Positions 42,866 through 51,186 of a DNA stretch of 64,000 bases are shown here, piece by piece. This stretch comes from Ascidiimonas aurantiaca. GTDB lineage: Bacteria; Bacteroidota; Bacteroidia; Flavobacteriales; Flavobacteriaceae. Position numbers and translations under genes: made by a program. The stretch is from the NCBI RefSeq assembly GCF_037646345.1, contig NZ_JBBEWR010000012.1, positions 62,001 through 126,000 of the forward strand. Reading direction: 5' to 3'. The notes beneath the pieces were generated by a model. It made no database searches, was not told the DNA's origin, and was given only the letters and a program-made list of their open reading frames with translations. How positions within the stretch are numbered: position 1 is the first letter of the stretch; each line of letters opens with the position of its first letter.

Positions 42866-43810
42866 TCAACTAACCTTTATCTTAATATTTTTTCTTTCAC
42901 TTTTTCTTTCAACGTTCATTGTTCGTAATGAAGTTGCTTTTCGCTTCCTGGGAGTTCCGTTTTTAAGGTAGGTAATAAACCCTCTTCCTGTAAACTCATA
43001 TAACGTACCCGAAGCCGGGTGCAACAATTCAATCGTTCTGTCATCTATAACGACCAGTTCAAAGAAATCATTGTTCAAAAAATCATAATCTAGTGTTAAA
43101 GTCTTTACGTAAGGGTCTCCCTGCACATGGAACACTTCATAGAACCCTTCATAATCCCAAAATATAGTATCAATTCTCGTGCCATTTTGATCTATAGAAG
43201 ACCTAAAAACATCTCCGTTCCCACCTTCTATTAAGAATTGAAGGAAGTTTTCAGCATCAAATTCGTTCAGGGCACCAAAATCGCTCGTAAATGTTTTTTC
43301 CCAAGCCGCATATTCCTGCAGGAAATAGTGAATATTATCATAGAACAACAAATCATAATCAAATTCATTTCGTTGATATCCTGTAAGGTAGTAAGACGTA
43401 TTTGAGGGGCGGTGATATATTCTCAAACGATCGTGACCCAATTGAAATACTTCCAGTCGCCAAAAGCCATCTATATCATGCTGTACCTCCAGGGTTGTTC
43501 CCAAAGTATTGTATCCTCCTATATCAATCCCAAGCCCGTTTCCGGTACTTCCAATACCTACCAGGTTGTTATTGGCGAGGAGTACTCCAAAATCAAACGA
43601 AACAGTAAATGCAGTTTGCAAAAAAGGTATTTCGCCCGGTCCTGTAGTTTCGTTAATGTTTACGTACCAAAGGTCATACGAAGTAAGTAATTGGTTAAGC
43701 GTGATGGCAGGTTCAGGAATAGGACCTTCTTCTACAATTACTTCATTGTAACAGGAACTCACGCCTACACTTACTAAAAACAGTATCCATAAATGTTTAA
43801 ATGTTTTCAT
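42866..43810 (-). CDS. lipoprotein of unknown function
   Basis: The 314-residue protein has a lipoprotein signal peptide (MKTFKHLWILFLVSVGVSSC, Cys20). The mature region is rich in aromatic residues and acidic strands (IDGFWRLEVFQLGHDRLRIYH, IDTIFWDYEGFYEVFHVQGD) and looks like repeated lipocalin- or DUF-type beta modules. The last 30 residues switch abruptly to a strongly basic stretch (NGTPRKRKATSLRTMNVERK, then SERKNIKIKVS), which is unlike the rest. I do not recognise the family. It is monocistronic and convergent with the alcohol dehydrogenase gene. Confidence 0.7.
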   Translation of the reverse strand: MKTFKHLWILFLVSVGVSSCYNEVIVEEGPIPEPAITLNQLLTSYDLWYVNINETTGPGEIPFLQTAFTVSFDFGVLLANNNLVGIGSTGNGLGIDIGGYNTLGTTLEVQHDIDGFWRLEVFQLGHDRLRIYHRPSNTSYYLTGYQRNEFDYDLLFYDNIHYFLQEYAAWEKTFTSDFGALNEFDAENFLQFLIEGGNGDVFRSSIDQNGTRIDTIFWDYEGFYEVFHVQGDPYVKTLTLDYDFLNNDFFELVVIDDRTIELLHPASGTLYEFTGRGFITYLKNGTPRKRKATSLRTMNVERKSERKNIKIKVS

Positions 43811-43910
43811 AATCGTTTCGTTTAAAGTTCATTTTATACTAAACAAGCACTGTGCCAAAATACTTAACCATCTAATAATCAAACCGTAATGCCTTAGCTG
43901 TTTTTTTGAT

Positions 43911-43918
43911 TACTTTTG
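43911..43918 (+). promoter_or_regulatory. -7 element of gpsA
   Basis: TACTTTTG is an exact TAnnTTTG match 18 bases upstream of the ATG at 43937, leaving a very short leader; this supports the 43937 start over an upstream in-frame codon. Confidence 0.55.
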
Positions 43919-43936
43919 AACCGCGAATCTTGTTTT

Positions 43937-44938
43937 ATGGATGACTCAATTAAGTTTGCGGTTTTTGGCGGTGGAAGCTGGGCAACCGCTATTGTGAAAA
44001 TGTTAACCTCCAATCTTGACCAGGTTGGATGGTACATGCGAAACGTATATGCTAAAGAACATATTCTTAATGCAAAGCACAACCCCAATTACCTCAGTTC
44101 GGTAGAATTTCATACGGAGCGGCTTTTTCTCAGTACCGATATAAATGAAGTAGCCAATTGGGCAGATTATCTCATTTTTGCCATCCCTTCTGCCTTCCTG
44201 CACGATGAACTTCAAAAGTTGAAAGTCCCCATTCAAAGTAAAGTGATTTTTTCAGCCATTAAGGGGATCGTCCCCCAAACGGGGCTTATTGTTGGTGAAC
44301 ACTTTCATAAAGAATATGGCATATCATATGAGAATATAGGGGTCATTACCGGGCCATGCCATGCCGAAGAAGTAGCTCTTGAAAGGCTTTCCTATCTTAC
44401 TATTGCCTGTGCAAATGAGCAAAAAGCCGGTATTATGGCAGATAAATTAAAAAACCACTATATCAATACAAAAATCACCGATGATATTATAGGTACCGAA
44501 TATGCTGCCGTTCTCAAGAACATATATGCTATTGCTGCCGGAATAGCGCACGGTCTGGGCTATGGCGATAACTTTCAAAGTGTTTTAATGAGCAATGCCA
44601 TTAGAGAAATGCGTCGTTTTATAAAGCGTATTCATAAAATGAAACGCAATATTAATAACTCGGCTTATTTGGGAGATCTTCTGGTTACCGGCTATTCGGT
44701 TTTTAGCCGAAACCGCATGTTTGGAAATATGATAGGAAAAGGATATACCGTTAAAAGCGCTATGATGGAAATGAATATGGTTGCCGAAGGTTATTATGCC
44801 ACAAAGAGTGCTCATCTCATCACAGAAAAGCAAAAACGGAAAACGAAAACCCCTATCATTGATGCCGTATATGCTATTCTTTACGAAGGGAAAGAAGCAA
44901 AACAGGTGTTTAAAAAGCTCACTGAAAAACTGGACTAA
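43937..44938 (+). CDS. gpsA: NAD(P)-dependent glycerol-3-phosphate dehydrogenase
   Basis: The 333-residue protein is GpsA, the soluble enzyme that makes sn-glycerol-3-phosphate from dihydroxyacetone phosphate for phospholipid synthesis. The dinucleotide-binding FAVFGGGSWATAIVK is at residues 7-21, the family signature with GTEYAAVLKNIYAIAAGIAHGLGYGDN is around residue 195, and the catalytic Lys lies within it. I chose the ATG at 43937; an upstream in-frame codon would start inside the promoter. Catabolic glycerol genes (glpK, glpD) lie about 6 kb downstream. Confidence 0.94.
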   Translation: MDDSIKFAVFGGGSWATAIVKMLTSNLDQVGWYMRNVYAKEHILNAKHNPNYLSSVEFHTERLFLSTDINEVANWADYLIFAIPSAFLHDELQKLKVPIQSKVIFSAIKGIVPQTGLIVGEHFHKEYGISYENIGVITGPCHAEEVALERLSYLTIACANEQKAGIMADKLKNHYINTKITDDIIGTEYAAVLKNIYAIAAGIAHGLGYGDNFQSVLMSNAIREMRRFIKRIHKMKRNINNSAYLGDLLVTGYSVFSRNRMFGNMIGKGYTVKSAMMEMNMVAEGYYATKSAHLITEKQKRKTKTPIIDAVYAILYEGKEAKQVFKKLTEKLD

Positions 44939-44943
44939 GCACC

Positions 44944-46080
44944 TCAGGTATATCGTACTTTACGAAGAATACGCAATGCTTCTTTTAACGAAGCATAAAT
45001 GGTTTTATCATAATCCTTGACCAGCCAACGGTATTCTTCAAGCATGAACTTAGCGCCTTCAAAACCATTTAAGTAACAAATTAAATACGTATCAGGAATG
45101 TTTTTCATAAAGTCATGGTCTGATTTTGTGAAGGGTATTTTTTTTTGCAACTTTTCCATAAGTGCATTACTGGCATTAAAAAGATGATACAAGGTCTTTT
45201 TATCATACCGGGGAGGCTCAAAGATTAGTGTAGAATTAATTTTATAGGTGCCGTTATCATTAAAATCAATAACCACCATTTCCAGCGGATAATATCTTTG
45301 GTTTCCATCAAGTCCCAATCTTACATATTCTGTTGTAGTAAACGAATGGTCGTTAAATGTGATCTCTACCTCATCCAGTGCCGAATAGAACAACTGTACT
45401 CTTTCATTAATAAGTTCAATATCTACCCGTGAATAATATACGCTTTCTTTTTTGCTCTTTTTAACACCAGCCCAACACACCACAAACTGCTCTTTAAAAA
45501 CTTTATAACTGGATTCCAGATCTTTATGCCGGTAATTAATAAAGTCAATAACACCGTCCAAAGTAAGTTCTATATTATTACGGGCATTTTGCTCAATTGC
45601 TTCCACAATTTTAGAATTGGTATCCTGTATTACAATATCAAATACCTTTGGCATACTCATACTACCATCTCTAAAAAAAACACTTCCTCCCCAGTATTTC
45701 CATATATTTTTGCGAAGAGCGCATAATTTCCCCGTAGAACGTATGGTTACCAAACCTACTACTTTCCCCTCAGGCAAATCGGGAAAAGGAATGTTCTCAT
45801 AACTAATAATGGGAGCATTTTCAAGATAGGCATTTACCAGGTTCTGTATTTTACTGTCATCAAAGAAATCTACCCCAACAATTTCATTGTCTTCATCTTC
45901 TACACCTACTACAATATATGAGTTGTTTTTCGGGTTTGAATTGGCAAGTGCACAAATGTGTTTAAGAAACTTTGCTTTCCCTTCTTTTTCACTAATGTTT
46001 ATAAACCTCTTTTTGTCGTAAAAACTGTTCTCATCATTATGAGCCAAAAGGTATTTTACCAAAAGACGTTTATTGATCAT
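44944..46080 (-). CDS. AlbA_2 (Schlafen AlbA-type) domain protein
   Basis: The 378-residue protein has an N-terminal AlbA_2 domain (about residues 10-140) with FLKHICALANSNPKNNSYIVVGVEDEDNEIVGVDFFDD and the later GKVVGLVTIRSTGKLC segment; the divergent ATP-binding-like C-terminal part is not recognised. AlbA_2 domains bind nucleic acid and occur in putative transcription regulators, and some defence proteins, but nothing here proves either role. The ATG at 46080 was chosen because the codon 12 bases upstream is TTG. Its 3' end comes six bases from that of gpsA (convergent). Confidence 0.75.
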   Translation of the reverse strand: MINKRLLVKYLLAHNDENSFYDKKRFINISEKEGKAKFLKHICALANSNPKNNSYIVVGVEDEDNEIVGVDFFDDSKIQNLVNAYLENAPIISYENIPFPDLPEGKVVGLVTIRSTGKLCALRKNIWKYWGGSVFFRDGSMSMPKVFDIVIQDTNSKIVEAIEQNARNNIELTLDGVIDFINYRHKDLESSYKVFKEQFVVCWAGVKKSKKESVYYSRVDIELINERVQLFYSALDEVEITFNDHSFTTTEYVRLGLDGNQRYYPLEMVVIDFNDNGTYKINSTLIFEPPRYDKKTLYHLFNASNALMEKLQKKIPFTKSDHDFMKNIPDTYLICYLNGFEGAKFMLEEYRWLVKDYDKTIYASLKEALRILRKVRYT

Positions 46081-46146
46081 GATACGGGACAAAATTGAAC
46101 CTGTAGAAATATCGGTTGAGGGTTTCCCAACCGAGTACCTAAATTA

Positions 46147-46154
46147 CAAAACTA
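46147..46154 (-). promoter_or_regulatory. -7 element of the AlbA-domain gene
   Basis: The minus strand reads TAGTTTTG, an exact TAnnTTTG match, 66 bases upstream of the ATG at 46080, in the divergent region shared with recJ. Confidence 0.45.
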
Positions 46155-46233
46155 TTTGCAAGGAGAAGGTGTTTTTAACCAGAGATGTTAACAAACAGTT
46201 TTTGAAAAGAAGCGGGAAATATCTATAAAAATG

Positions 46234-46241
46234 TAAATTTG
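46234..46241 (+). promoter_or_regulatory. -7 element of recJ
   Basis: TAAATTTG is an exact TAnnTTTG match 18 bases upstream of the recJ ATG, giving a leader of roughly a dozen bases. Confidence 0.5.
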
Positions 46242-46259
46242 AATAAATGCCAATGAACA

Positions 46260-47954
46260 ATGCGATGGACTCTGAAAGCTGCCCCTGATACTGAAAAAGT
46301 ACAAACGCTTGCAAAGGCTCTGGGAACCGATACAATTATAGCCTCACTTCTGGTACAAAGGGGTATAGAAACCTTTGAACAGGCCCGAAAATTCTTTAGG
46401 CCTTCCCTGGACGATCTACACGATCCTTTTCTTATGAAAGATATGGATAAAGCAGTAGAGCGCCTGCAGGAAGCATTTCAAAACGGGGAAAACATACTGG
46501 TATTTGGCGACTATGATGTTGATGGTACAACAGCAGTCTCATTACTGTATTCATATATACGGGAGTATCATGAAAATGTAGCTACTTATATTCCCGACCG
46601 ATATGATGAAGGCTATGGAATTTCCATTAAAGGAATTGATTTTGCCAGCGACAATGATATTTCATTAATCATTGCGCTGGATTGTGGTATAAAAGCTATA
46701 GATAAAATAGAATATGCTACACAAAAAGGCATCGATTTTATTATATGCGATCACCACAGGCCTGGGGAACGTATTCCTGATGCAGTTGCTGTTCTCGACC
46801 CTAAACGCGAAGACTGTGACTATCCTTATGATGAACTTTGCGGCTGTGGAATAGCATTCAAACTTGTACAGGCCCTGGCCCTCACTAACGGAGAAGAATT
46901 TACCGGTCTTACCCCCTACCTGGACCTGGTAGCCACAGCCATTGCAGCAGATATCGTACCTATTACCGGCGAGAACAGAGTCCTTACACATTTTGGGTTA
47001 CAGGTGCTCAATCAAACACCCAGAGCAGGGATCGCAGCGCTGGTCACTCCGGCAAAAAAGAAAAAGCTTTCTGTAACTGACCTCGTTTTTATAATTGCTC
47101 CCCGTATAAATGCAGCCGGGCGCATGAAACATGGGCAGCACGCGGTTAATTTACTTACTTCAACCGATTTTGCCGTGGCGGCTCAATATGCCCTGGAAAT
47201 AGAAGAGTATAACCAGGATCGCAAAGATAAAGACCGGCAAATAACACGGGAAGCACTTGAGCAAATTGAAACCAACAATGAGCAGGAGCGGTTTACCACG
47301 GTAGTATATAATGAAGAATGGCACAAAGGTGTAATTGGGATCGTAGCTTCCAGATTAACCGAAACCTATTACCGCCCCACACTGGTGTTTACCCGCTCCG
47401 GTGAAAAACTAGCCGCTTCGGCGCGATCTGTAAAAGGTTTTGATGTATATAGTGCCATTGAAGCCTGTGAAGATGTACTTGAACAGTTTGGCGGACATAA
47501 ATACGCAGCAGGCCTTACACTAACAGAAAACCAATACCTGGCTTTTAAAGAAAAGTTTGAGCAAACCGTTTCACAAACCATTAATCCTCAACTACTTGTT
47601 CCTGAAATTACTATAGATGCTATTTTGCAACTAAAGCAAATAACTCCAAAATTTTATCGCATCCTCAAACAATTTGGTCCTTTTGGGCCCGGAAATATGA
47701 CCCCCGTATTTCTCGGTGAAAATTTACAGGATACCGGCTTCGGCAAGACCGTTGGCGAAGAAGGAAAACACCTTAGAGTAACCGTAACCCAAACAGGATA
47801 CGGAGGAGCTCCCCTGGGAGGTATTGGTTTTAATTTGGGAGAAAAACTAGGGCAAATTAGCAACAAAAAGCCTTTTTCTGCCATTTTTTCAATAGATGAA
47901 AATGAATGGAACGGCCATACTTCGTTACAACTCAAAATAAGGGACCTGCGATGA
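46260..47954 (+). CDS. recJ: single-stranded-DNA exonuclease RecJ
   Basis: The 564-residue protein is RecJ, a 5'-to-3' single-strand DNA exonuclease in recombination and mismatch repair. The DHH phosphoesterase motifs are present: VFGDYDVDGTTAVSL (about residue 81), ALDCGIK, and FIICDHHRPGE near residue 160. The DHHA1 domain follows with FGGHKYAAGLTL near residue 410, and a C-terminal OB fold. The ATG at 46260 gives MRWTLKAAPDT, the usual Flavobacteriia N-terminus; another ATG seven bases upstream is in a different frame and soon stops. Confidence 0.95.
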   Translation: MRWTLKAAPDTEKVQTLAKALGTDTIIASLLVQRGIETFEQARKFFRPSLDDLHDPFLMKDMDKAVERLQEAFQNGENILVFGDYDVDGTTAVSLLYSYIREYHENVATYIPDRYDEGYGISIKGIDFASDNDISLIIALDCGIKAIDKIEYATQKGIDFIICDHHRPGERIPDAVAVLDPKREDCDYPYDELCGCGIAFKLVQALALTNGEEFTGLTPYLDLVATAIAADIVPITGENRVLTHFGLQVLNQTPRAGIAALVTPAKKKKLSVTDLVFIIAPRINAAGRMKHGQHAVNLLTSTDFAVAAQYALEIEEYNQDRKDKDRQITREALEQIETNNEQERFTTVVYNEEWHKGVIGIVASRLTETYYRPTLVFTRSGEKLAASARSVKGFDVYSAIEACEDVLEQFGGHKYAAGLTLTENQYLAFKEKFEQTVSQTINPQLLVPEITIDAILQLKQITPKFYRILKQFGPFGPGNMTPVFLGENLQDTGFGKTVGEEGKHLRVTVTQTGYGGAPLGGIGFNLGEKLGQISNKKPFSAIFSIDENEWNGHTSLQLKIRDLR

Positions 47955-48003
47955 GTGAAAATGAGAATTATTAAGTCGTGTTCAAAAAAATAAAATGATT
48001 CTA

Positions 48004-48020
48004 TTTAGAATTGTTCTAAA
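48004..48020. repeat. palindromic operator candidate upstream of the DUF6686-like gene
   Basis: TTTAGAA and TTCTAAA form perfect 7-base arms around TTG, directly upstream of the -7 element at 48027. The placement over the promoter and the symmetry point to a dimeric repressor; the sequence is of the kind bound by Fur/Rrf2-type metal or redox regulators, but that link is a guess. Confidence 0.5.
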
Positions 48021-48026
48021 CTATTG

Positions 48027-48034
48027 TATATTTG
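48027..48034 (+). promoter_or_regulatory. -7 element of the DUF6686-like gene
   Basis: TATATTTG is an exact TAnnTTTG match 16-19 bases upstream of the two possible ATG codons and immediately after the 17-base palindrome. Confidence 0.6.
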
Positions 48035-48050
48035 AAGGTCTAAAAGCCAA

Positions 48051-48410
48051 ATGATGAACGATATTATTCCCATTTATCACAATAAATATGGAATTTCATT
48101 CCGATGGAAACGAACCATAGGCTATAAAGATCCTGATAAAGTTCAATTGGTATTCAGAGAAATGGGTTTTTACTTTTCGGTAAATCAGTTAAAAGATTTT
48201 TTGTACTTCACTCAACAATCCCGAAAACATACGGATTATTGCAACTGTGACGTAAAAGAGCAGGCCCGATGCATTTTACTTAAAACACCTTCATCGCACA
48301 TTGAACTTGCTGTAAATAGCGTAGAACTAGACCAAATTGAAGACCTTTTGCAGGGTACCCTATTCCATCTTTCACTTAATAACCTGTTGGTAGAAAAAGG
48401 ATTGTTTTAG
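48051..48410 (+). CDS. conserved Bacteroidota protein, DUF6686-like
   Basis: The 119-residue protein begins MNDIIPIYHNKYGISFRWKR at the second of two adjacent ATG codons (48051 and 48054). It has no signal peptide or membrane segment. Three clustered cysteines (YCNCDVKEQARC, about residues 63-74) may bind a metal. The overall pattern fits the DUF6686 family as I remember it, without a known function. A palindrome and a good -7 element sit right upstream, so expression is probably regulated. It is convergent with lpxH with only 14 bases between the stop codons. Confidence 0.65.
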   Translation: MMNDIIPIYHNKYGISFRWKRTIGYKDPDKVQLVFREMGFYFSVNQLKDFLYFTQQSRKHTDYCNCDVKEQARCILLKTPSSHIELAVNSVELDQIEDLLQGTLFHLSLNNLLVEKGLF

Positions 48411-48424
48411 GAAGCTCCAAAAAC

Positions 48425-49183
48425 CTAAAATTTTTTGAGTTCTAAATTTTCTCCATCAAAAACACCGTAGGTGTAATACCCTATCCAGTCTCCCAGATTA
48501 ACATATAGACTGTTTTTTCCCAGGTCTATTTCCATGGGAAGGTGGCGATGTCCAAACACAAAAAAATCATAGGGTTTTTGCTGTAGTTTACGCTTGCAAT
48601 ACAAAATGAGCCATTCGTTTTCTTCACCCATAAATTTCACATCTTCTTCTCCGGAGATCAATTTGTTTTTCACCGAAAGGTATTGTGCCATTCGCACGCC
48701 AATATCTGGATGTAACCATCTGAAAAGCCATTTCGCAACAGAGTTGGTAAACACTTTTTTCATGCGTTTGTACCCTTTATCTCCGGGGCCGAGTCCGTCA
48801 CCATGGCCCACCAAAAATTTTTTATTGTTAAAGGTAAATTCCTGAGGTTGATGAAATACCGGGATGTTTAGCTCCTGCTCAAAGTATCCGTTCATCCAAA
48901 GATCATGATTCCCCACAAAATAGTACACGGGAATACCACTATCGGTTATCTCAGCCAGTTTTCCCAGAGTTCTGGTAAAGCCCTTGGGCACAACGTATTT
49001 GTATTCAAACCAAAAATCAAACAGGTCTCCCAGTAAAAAAATAGCTGCTGCATCTTCTTTCACTGTATCCAGCCAGTTTACAAATTTGTGCTCTCTGGGT
49101 AAACTCTTTTCAAAGGTTGGGGCCCCAAGATGATTATCTGAAGCGAAGTATATTTTTTTACCCAAAGGAACTGTAAACTCCAT
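48425..49183 (-). CDS. lpxH: UDP-2,3-diacylglucosamine diphosphatase
   Basis: The 252-residue protein is a calcineurin-like metallophosphoesterase of the LpxH type, which hydrolyses UDP-2,3-diacylglucosamine to lipid X in lipid A synthesis. Metal-ligand motifs are in order: ASDNHLGAP, LLGDLFDFWFEY, FVGNHDLWM, VGHGDGLGPGD and FGHRHLPME. It acts at the cytoplasmic side of the inner membrane. I chose the ATG at 49183 because the codon six bases upstream is TTG. The pathway partner (lipid A genes) is not in the window. Confidence 0.9.
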   Translation of the reverse strand: MEFTVPLGKKIYFASDNHLGAPTFEKSLPREHKFVNWLDTVKEDAAAIFLLGDLFDFWFEYKYVVPKGFTRTLGKLAEITDSGIPVYYFVGNHDLWMNGYFEQELNIPVFHQPQEFTFNNKKFLVGHGDGLGPGDKGYKRMKKVFTNSVAKWLFRWLHPDIGVRMAQYLSVKNKLISGEEDVKFMGEENEWLILYCKRKLQQKPYDFFVFGHRHLPMEIDLGKNSLYVNLGDWIGYYTYGVFDGENLELKKF

Positions 49184-49258
49184 ATGCAAACATTAATGGT
49201 GTAAAGATATAAGAATTGCTATACATACCGGGCCTAAAACCAAGATTAACATGTGTAT

Positions 49259-50587
49259 TCAGTGAGCATTTTTCAAATACTTATTCCGAAATTTCAACAC
49301 CAGTGCACCGGCCCGAATAAGCATCCAAACGGCAAACGCTATCCAGATACCATGTAACTTCAGGTTCATAGCATCTGTTATCAGTAACGCCGGGGTAAAC
49401 CCTAAAAAGGTAGCTGCCAGTAAAACATTACGCAAATATTTTGCCTCTCCCAACCCTTTAAATATTCCGTCAAACATAAAAGCAATGGCATTTAGGGGCT
49501 GCATGACCAGTACAATCCAGAAAACAGAAGTAAACAGTACCAGTACCGTAACTTCTTTTGTAAATATAGTTCCTATTTCATTATAAAAAACACCGCATAT
49601 ACTCATAAGCAGCAGGGCGATGACCACTGCGTATTTTGAAATGTCAATACTAAGGAGCCAGAGCCTTCGATAGTCTTTTGCTCCCAGTAATCGCCCGGAA
49701 ATGGCGTTTCCCGCATTGGCATATCCATCTACAAAAAATGAAAAGAACAACCATATATTCATCAAAATACTTTGTGCGGCAATATAGGATTTTCCATAAC
49801 CGGTGGCATACGCATTGGCAAGGTAAATAGCAAAATTGAGTGCGGCAGTACGAATAAAGAGATTAAGGCTCATAAGCAGTAATACTTTCATTTGAGGATT
49901 GATCTTCATACGTAACCGCAATGAAAGATCGGTTTTTCTGAAAAAGAACCCAAATGCCATTATGAGCATAATGAACTGAGATACAACACTGGCCCATGCG
50001 GCTCCTTTAAGATGCATAGACGGAATAAAGCCTTCTATTCCATATACAAGCATATAAGTGAGAACAACATTGATCATGGCGCCGGTTAGGCTGCATTTCA
50101 TGGCCCATAGTGTATTTTGCAAACCTCTGAAGATCCCGAACAGGGCAAAAGTTACCAGGGTAAGCGGATATCCTAACGCTCGAATACGATAGTAATCTGT
50201 TGCATATTCAAGAATAAGCCCTTCTGCATTATAAGCACGAAAAATAGCCTGTGCCATAAAAGCAGTAGTTATATAAATTACCAGACTGAAAAGAAAATTA
50301 AACATAATGGCCTGCGGGATCAAAGTTCTTACCGCATGAAGCCGTTGTGCTCCCATATGCTGGGAGACAATGGCCGAAATGGCCGTTTTGGTCTGGGCAA
50401 CAATCCATATAATAGCCGAAAGGAATGAACCTACAATGCCCGCTGCGGCAAGGGCTTCTACAGGGTGCTGTTCTACATTACCTATTATTGCAATATCTGT
50501 AAGTGAGATAAGTGGCTCTGCCACTCCGGATACAATGGCAGGTAAGGCCAGACGATTGATCTCTTTAAAACTTATTTTATGTTTCAA
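49259..50587 (-). CDS. MATE-family efflux transporter
   Basis: The 442-residue inner-membrane protein has twelve predicted helices and the two-repeat layout of the MATE family, closest in feel to DinF (LISLTDIAIIGNVEQHPVEA, and a second repeat near residue 240). It exports cationic or other organic compounds with Na+ or H+. The in-frame start is TTG (MKHKISFKEINRL); no ATG lies just upstream before a stop codon. A TACCTTTG element precedes it. Confidence 0.9.
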   Translation of the reverse strand: MKHKISFKEINRLALPAIVSGVAEPLISLTDIAIIGNVEQHPVEALAAAGIVGSFLSAIIWIVAQTKTAISAIVSQHMGAQRLHAVRTLIPQAIMFNFLFSLVIYITTAFMAQAIFRAYNAEGLILEYATDYYRIRALGYPLTLVTFALFGIFRGLQNTLWAMKCSLTGAMINVVLTYMLVYGIEGFIPSMHLKGAAWASVVSQFIMLIMAFGFFFRKTDLSLRLRMKINPQMKVLLLMSLNLFIRTAALNFAIYLANAYATGYGKSYIAAQSILMNIWLFFSFFVDGYANAGNAISGRLLGAKDYRRLWLLSIDISKYAVVIALLLMSICGVFYNEIGTIFTKEVTVLVLFTSVFWIVLVMQPLNAIAFMFDGIFKGLGEAKYLRNVLLAATFLGFTPALLITDAMNLKLHGIWIAFAVWMLIRAGALVLKFRNKYLKNAH

Positions 50588-50611
50588 AAACCACAGGTTT
50601 TAAATATATGG

Positions 50612-50619
50612 CAAAGGTA
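50612..50619 (-). promoter_or_regulatory. -7 element of the MATE gene
   Basis: The minus strand reads TACCTTTG, an exact TAnnTTTG match, 25 bases upstream of the start codon. Confidence 0.5.
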
Positions 50620-50753
50620 CTAAGGCTGTACAGCATATAAAATTTAAGTTCTCATAATTTGTTTAAAGGAATATCTTCTGGCGTTCTATTGTTTTAAGCT
50701 GTCAGACTTCCGTCATGATATAGAAACACCTTAAATTCGTATTTTAAAACCTG

Positions 50754-51080
50754 ATGTACACTATTATGATAAATACCAAACCCTATTACGCTGTTATCTT
50801 CACTTCTTTGTTACATAAAAATGATCCTGATTACAATGTGATGGCCCAAAAAATGATGGCGTTAGCAGGTGAGCAACCCGGCTTTCTTGGTGTGGAAAGC
50901 GCCCGTAACGACATTGGTATTACGGTAAGCTACTGGAAAGACCTCGCTTCTATTGTAAACTGGAAGCGGCATACCGAACATATAGCCGCTCAACAAAAAG
51001 GTATAAAAGACTGGTATAAATGGTATAAAGTACGTATTTGTAAGGTAGAACGGGAATATGAGTTTTCAAAAAAAGAATAA
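50754..51080 (+). CDS. antibiotic-biosynthesis-monooxygenase-domain protein
   Basis: The 108-residue protein has the ABM ferredoxin-like fold: YYAVIFTSLLHKNDPDYNVMAQKMMALAGEQPGFLGVES, then VSYWKDLASIVNWKRHTEH. Members are small cofactor-free monooxygenases or heme-binding proteins; the family name does not imply antibiotic synthesis here. An ATG four codons later is also possible. It lies alone, 106 bases before glpK. Confidence 0.82.
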   Translation: MYTIMINTKPYYAVIFTSLLHKNDPDYNVMAQKMMALAGEQPGFLGVESARNDIGITVSYWKDLASIVNWKRHTEHIAAQQKGIKDWYKWYKVRICKVEREYEFSKKE

Positions 51081-51186
51081 AATCTTCATACTCTAACGTT
51101 TTAGTTACCCTACATTCTCTGTCAGGCTTGCTGCCCTGCTTTTAATGATTTAAATTTAAACACGTAAACACAGATAAAAAGGTATT

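Noticed and set aside
44944..46080. Phage-defence island
   Set aside because: An AlbA-domain protein alone, with core genes on both sides and no partner nuclease or toxin, is not sufficient evidence of a defence system.
50754..51080. Antibiotic biosynthesis
   Set aside because: The ABM domain name is historical; no biosynthetic cluster surrounds it.
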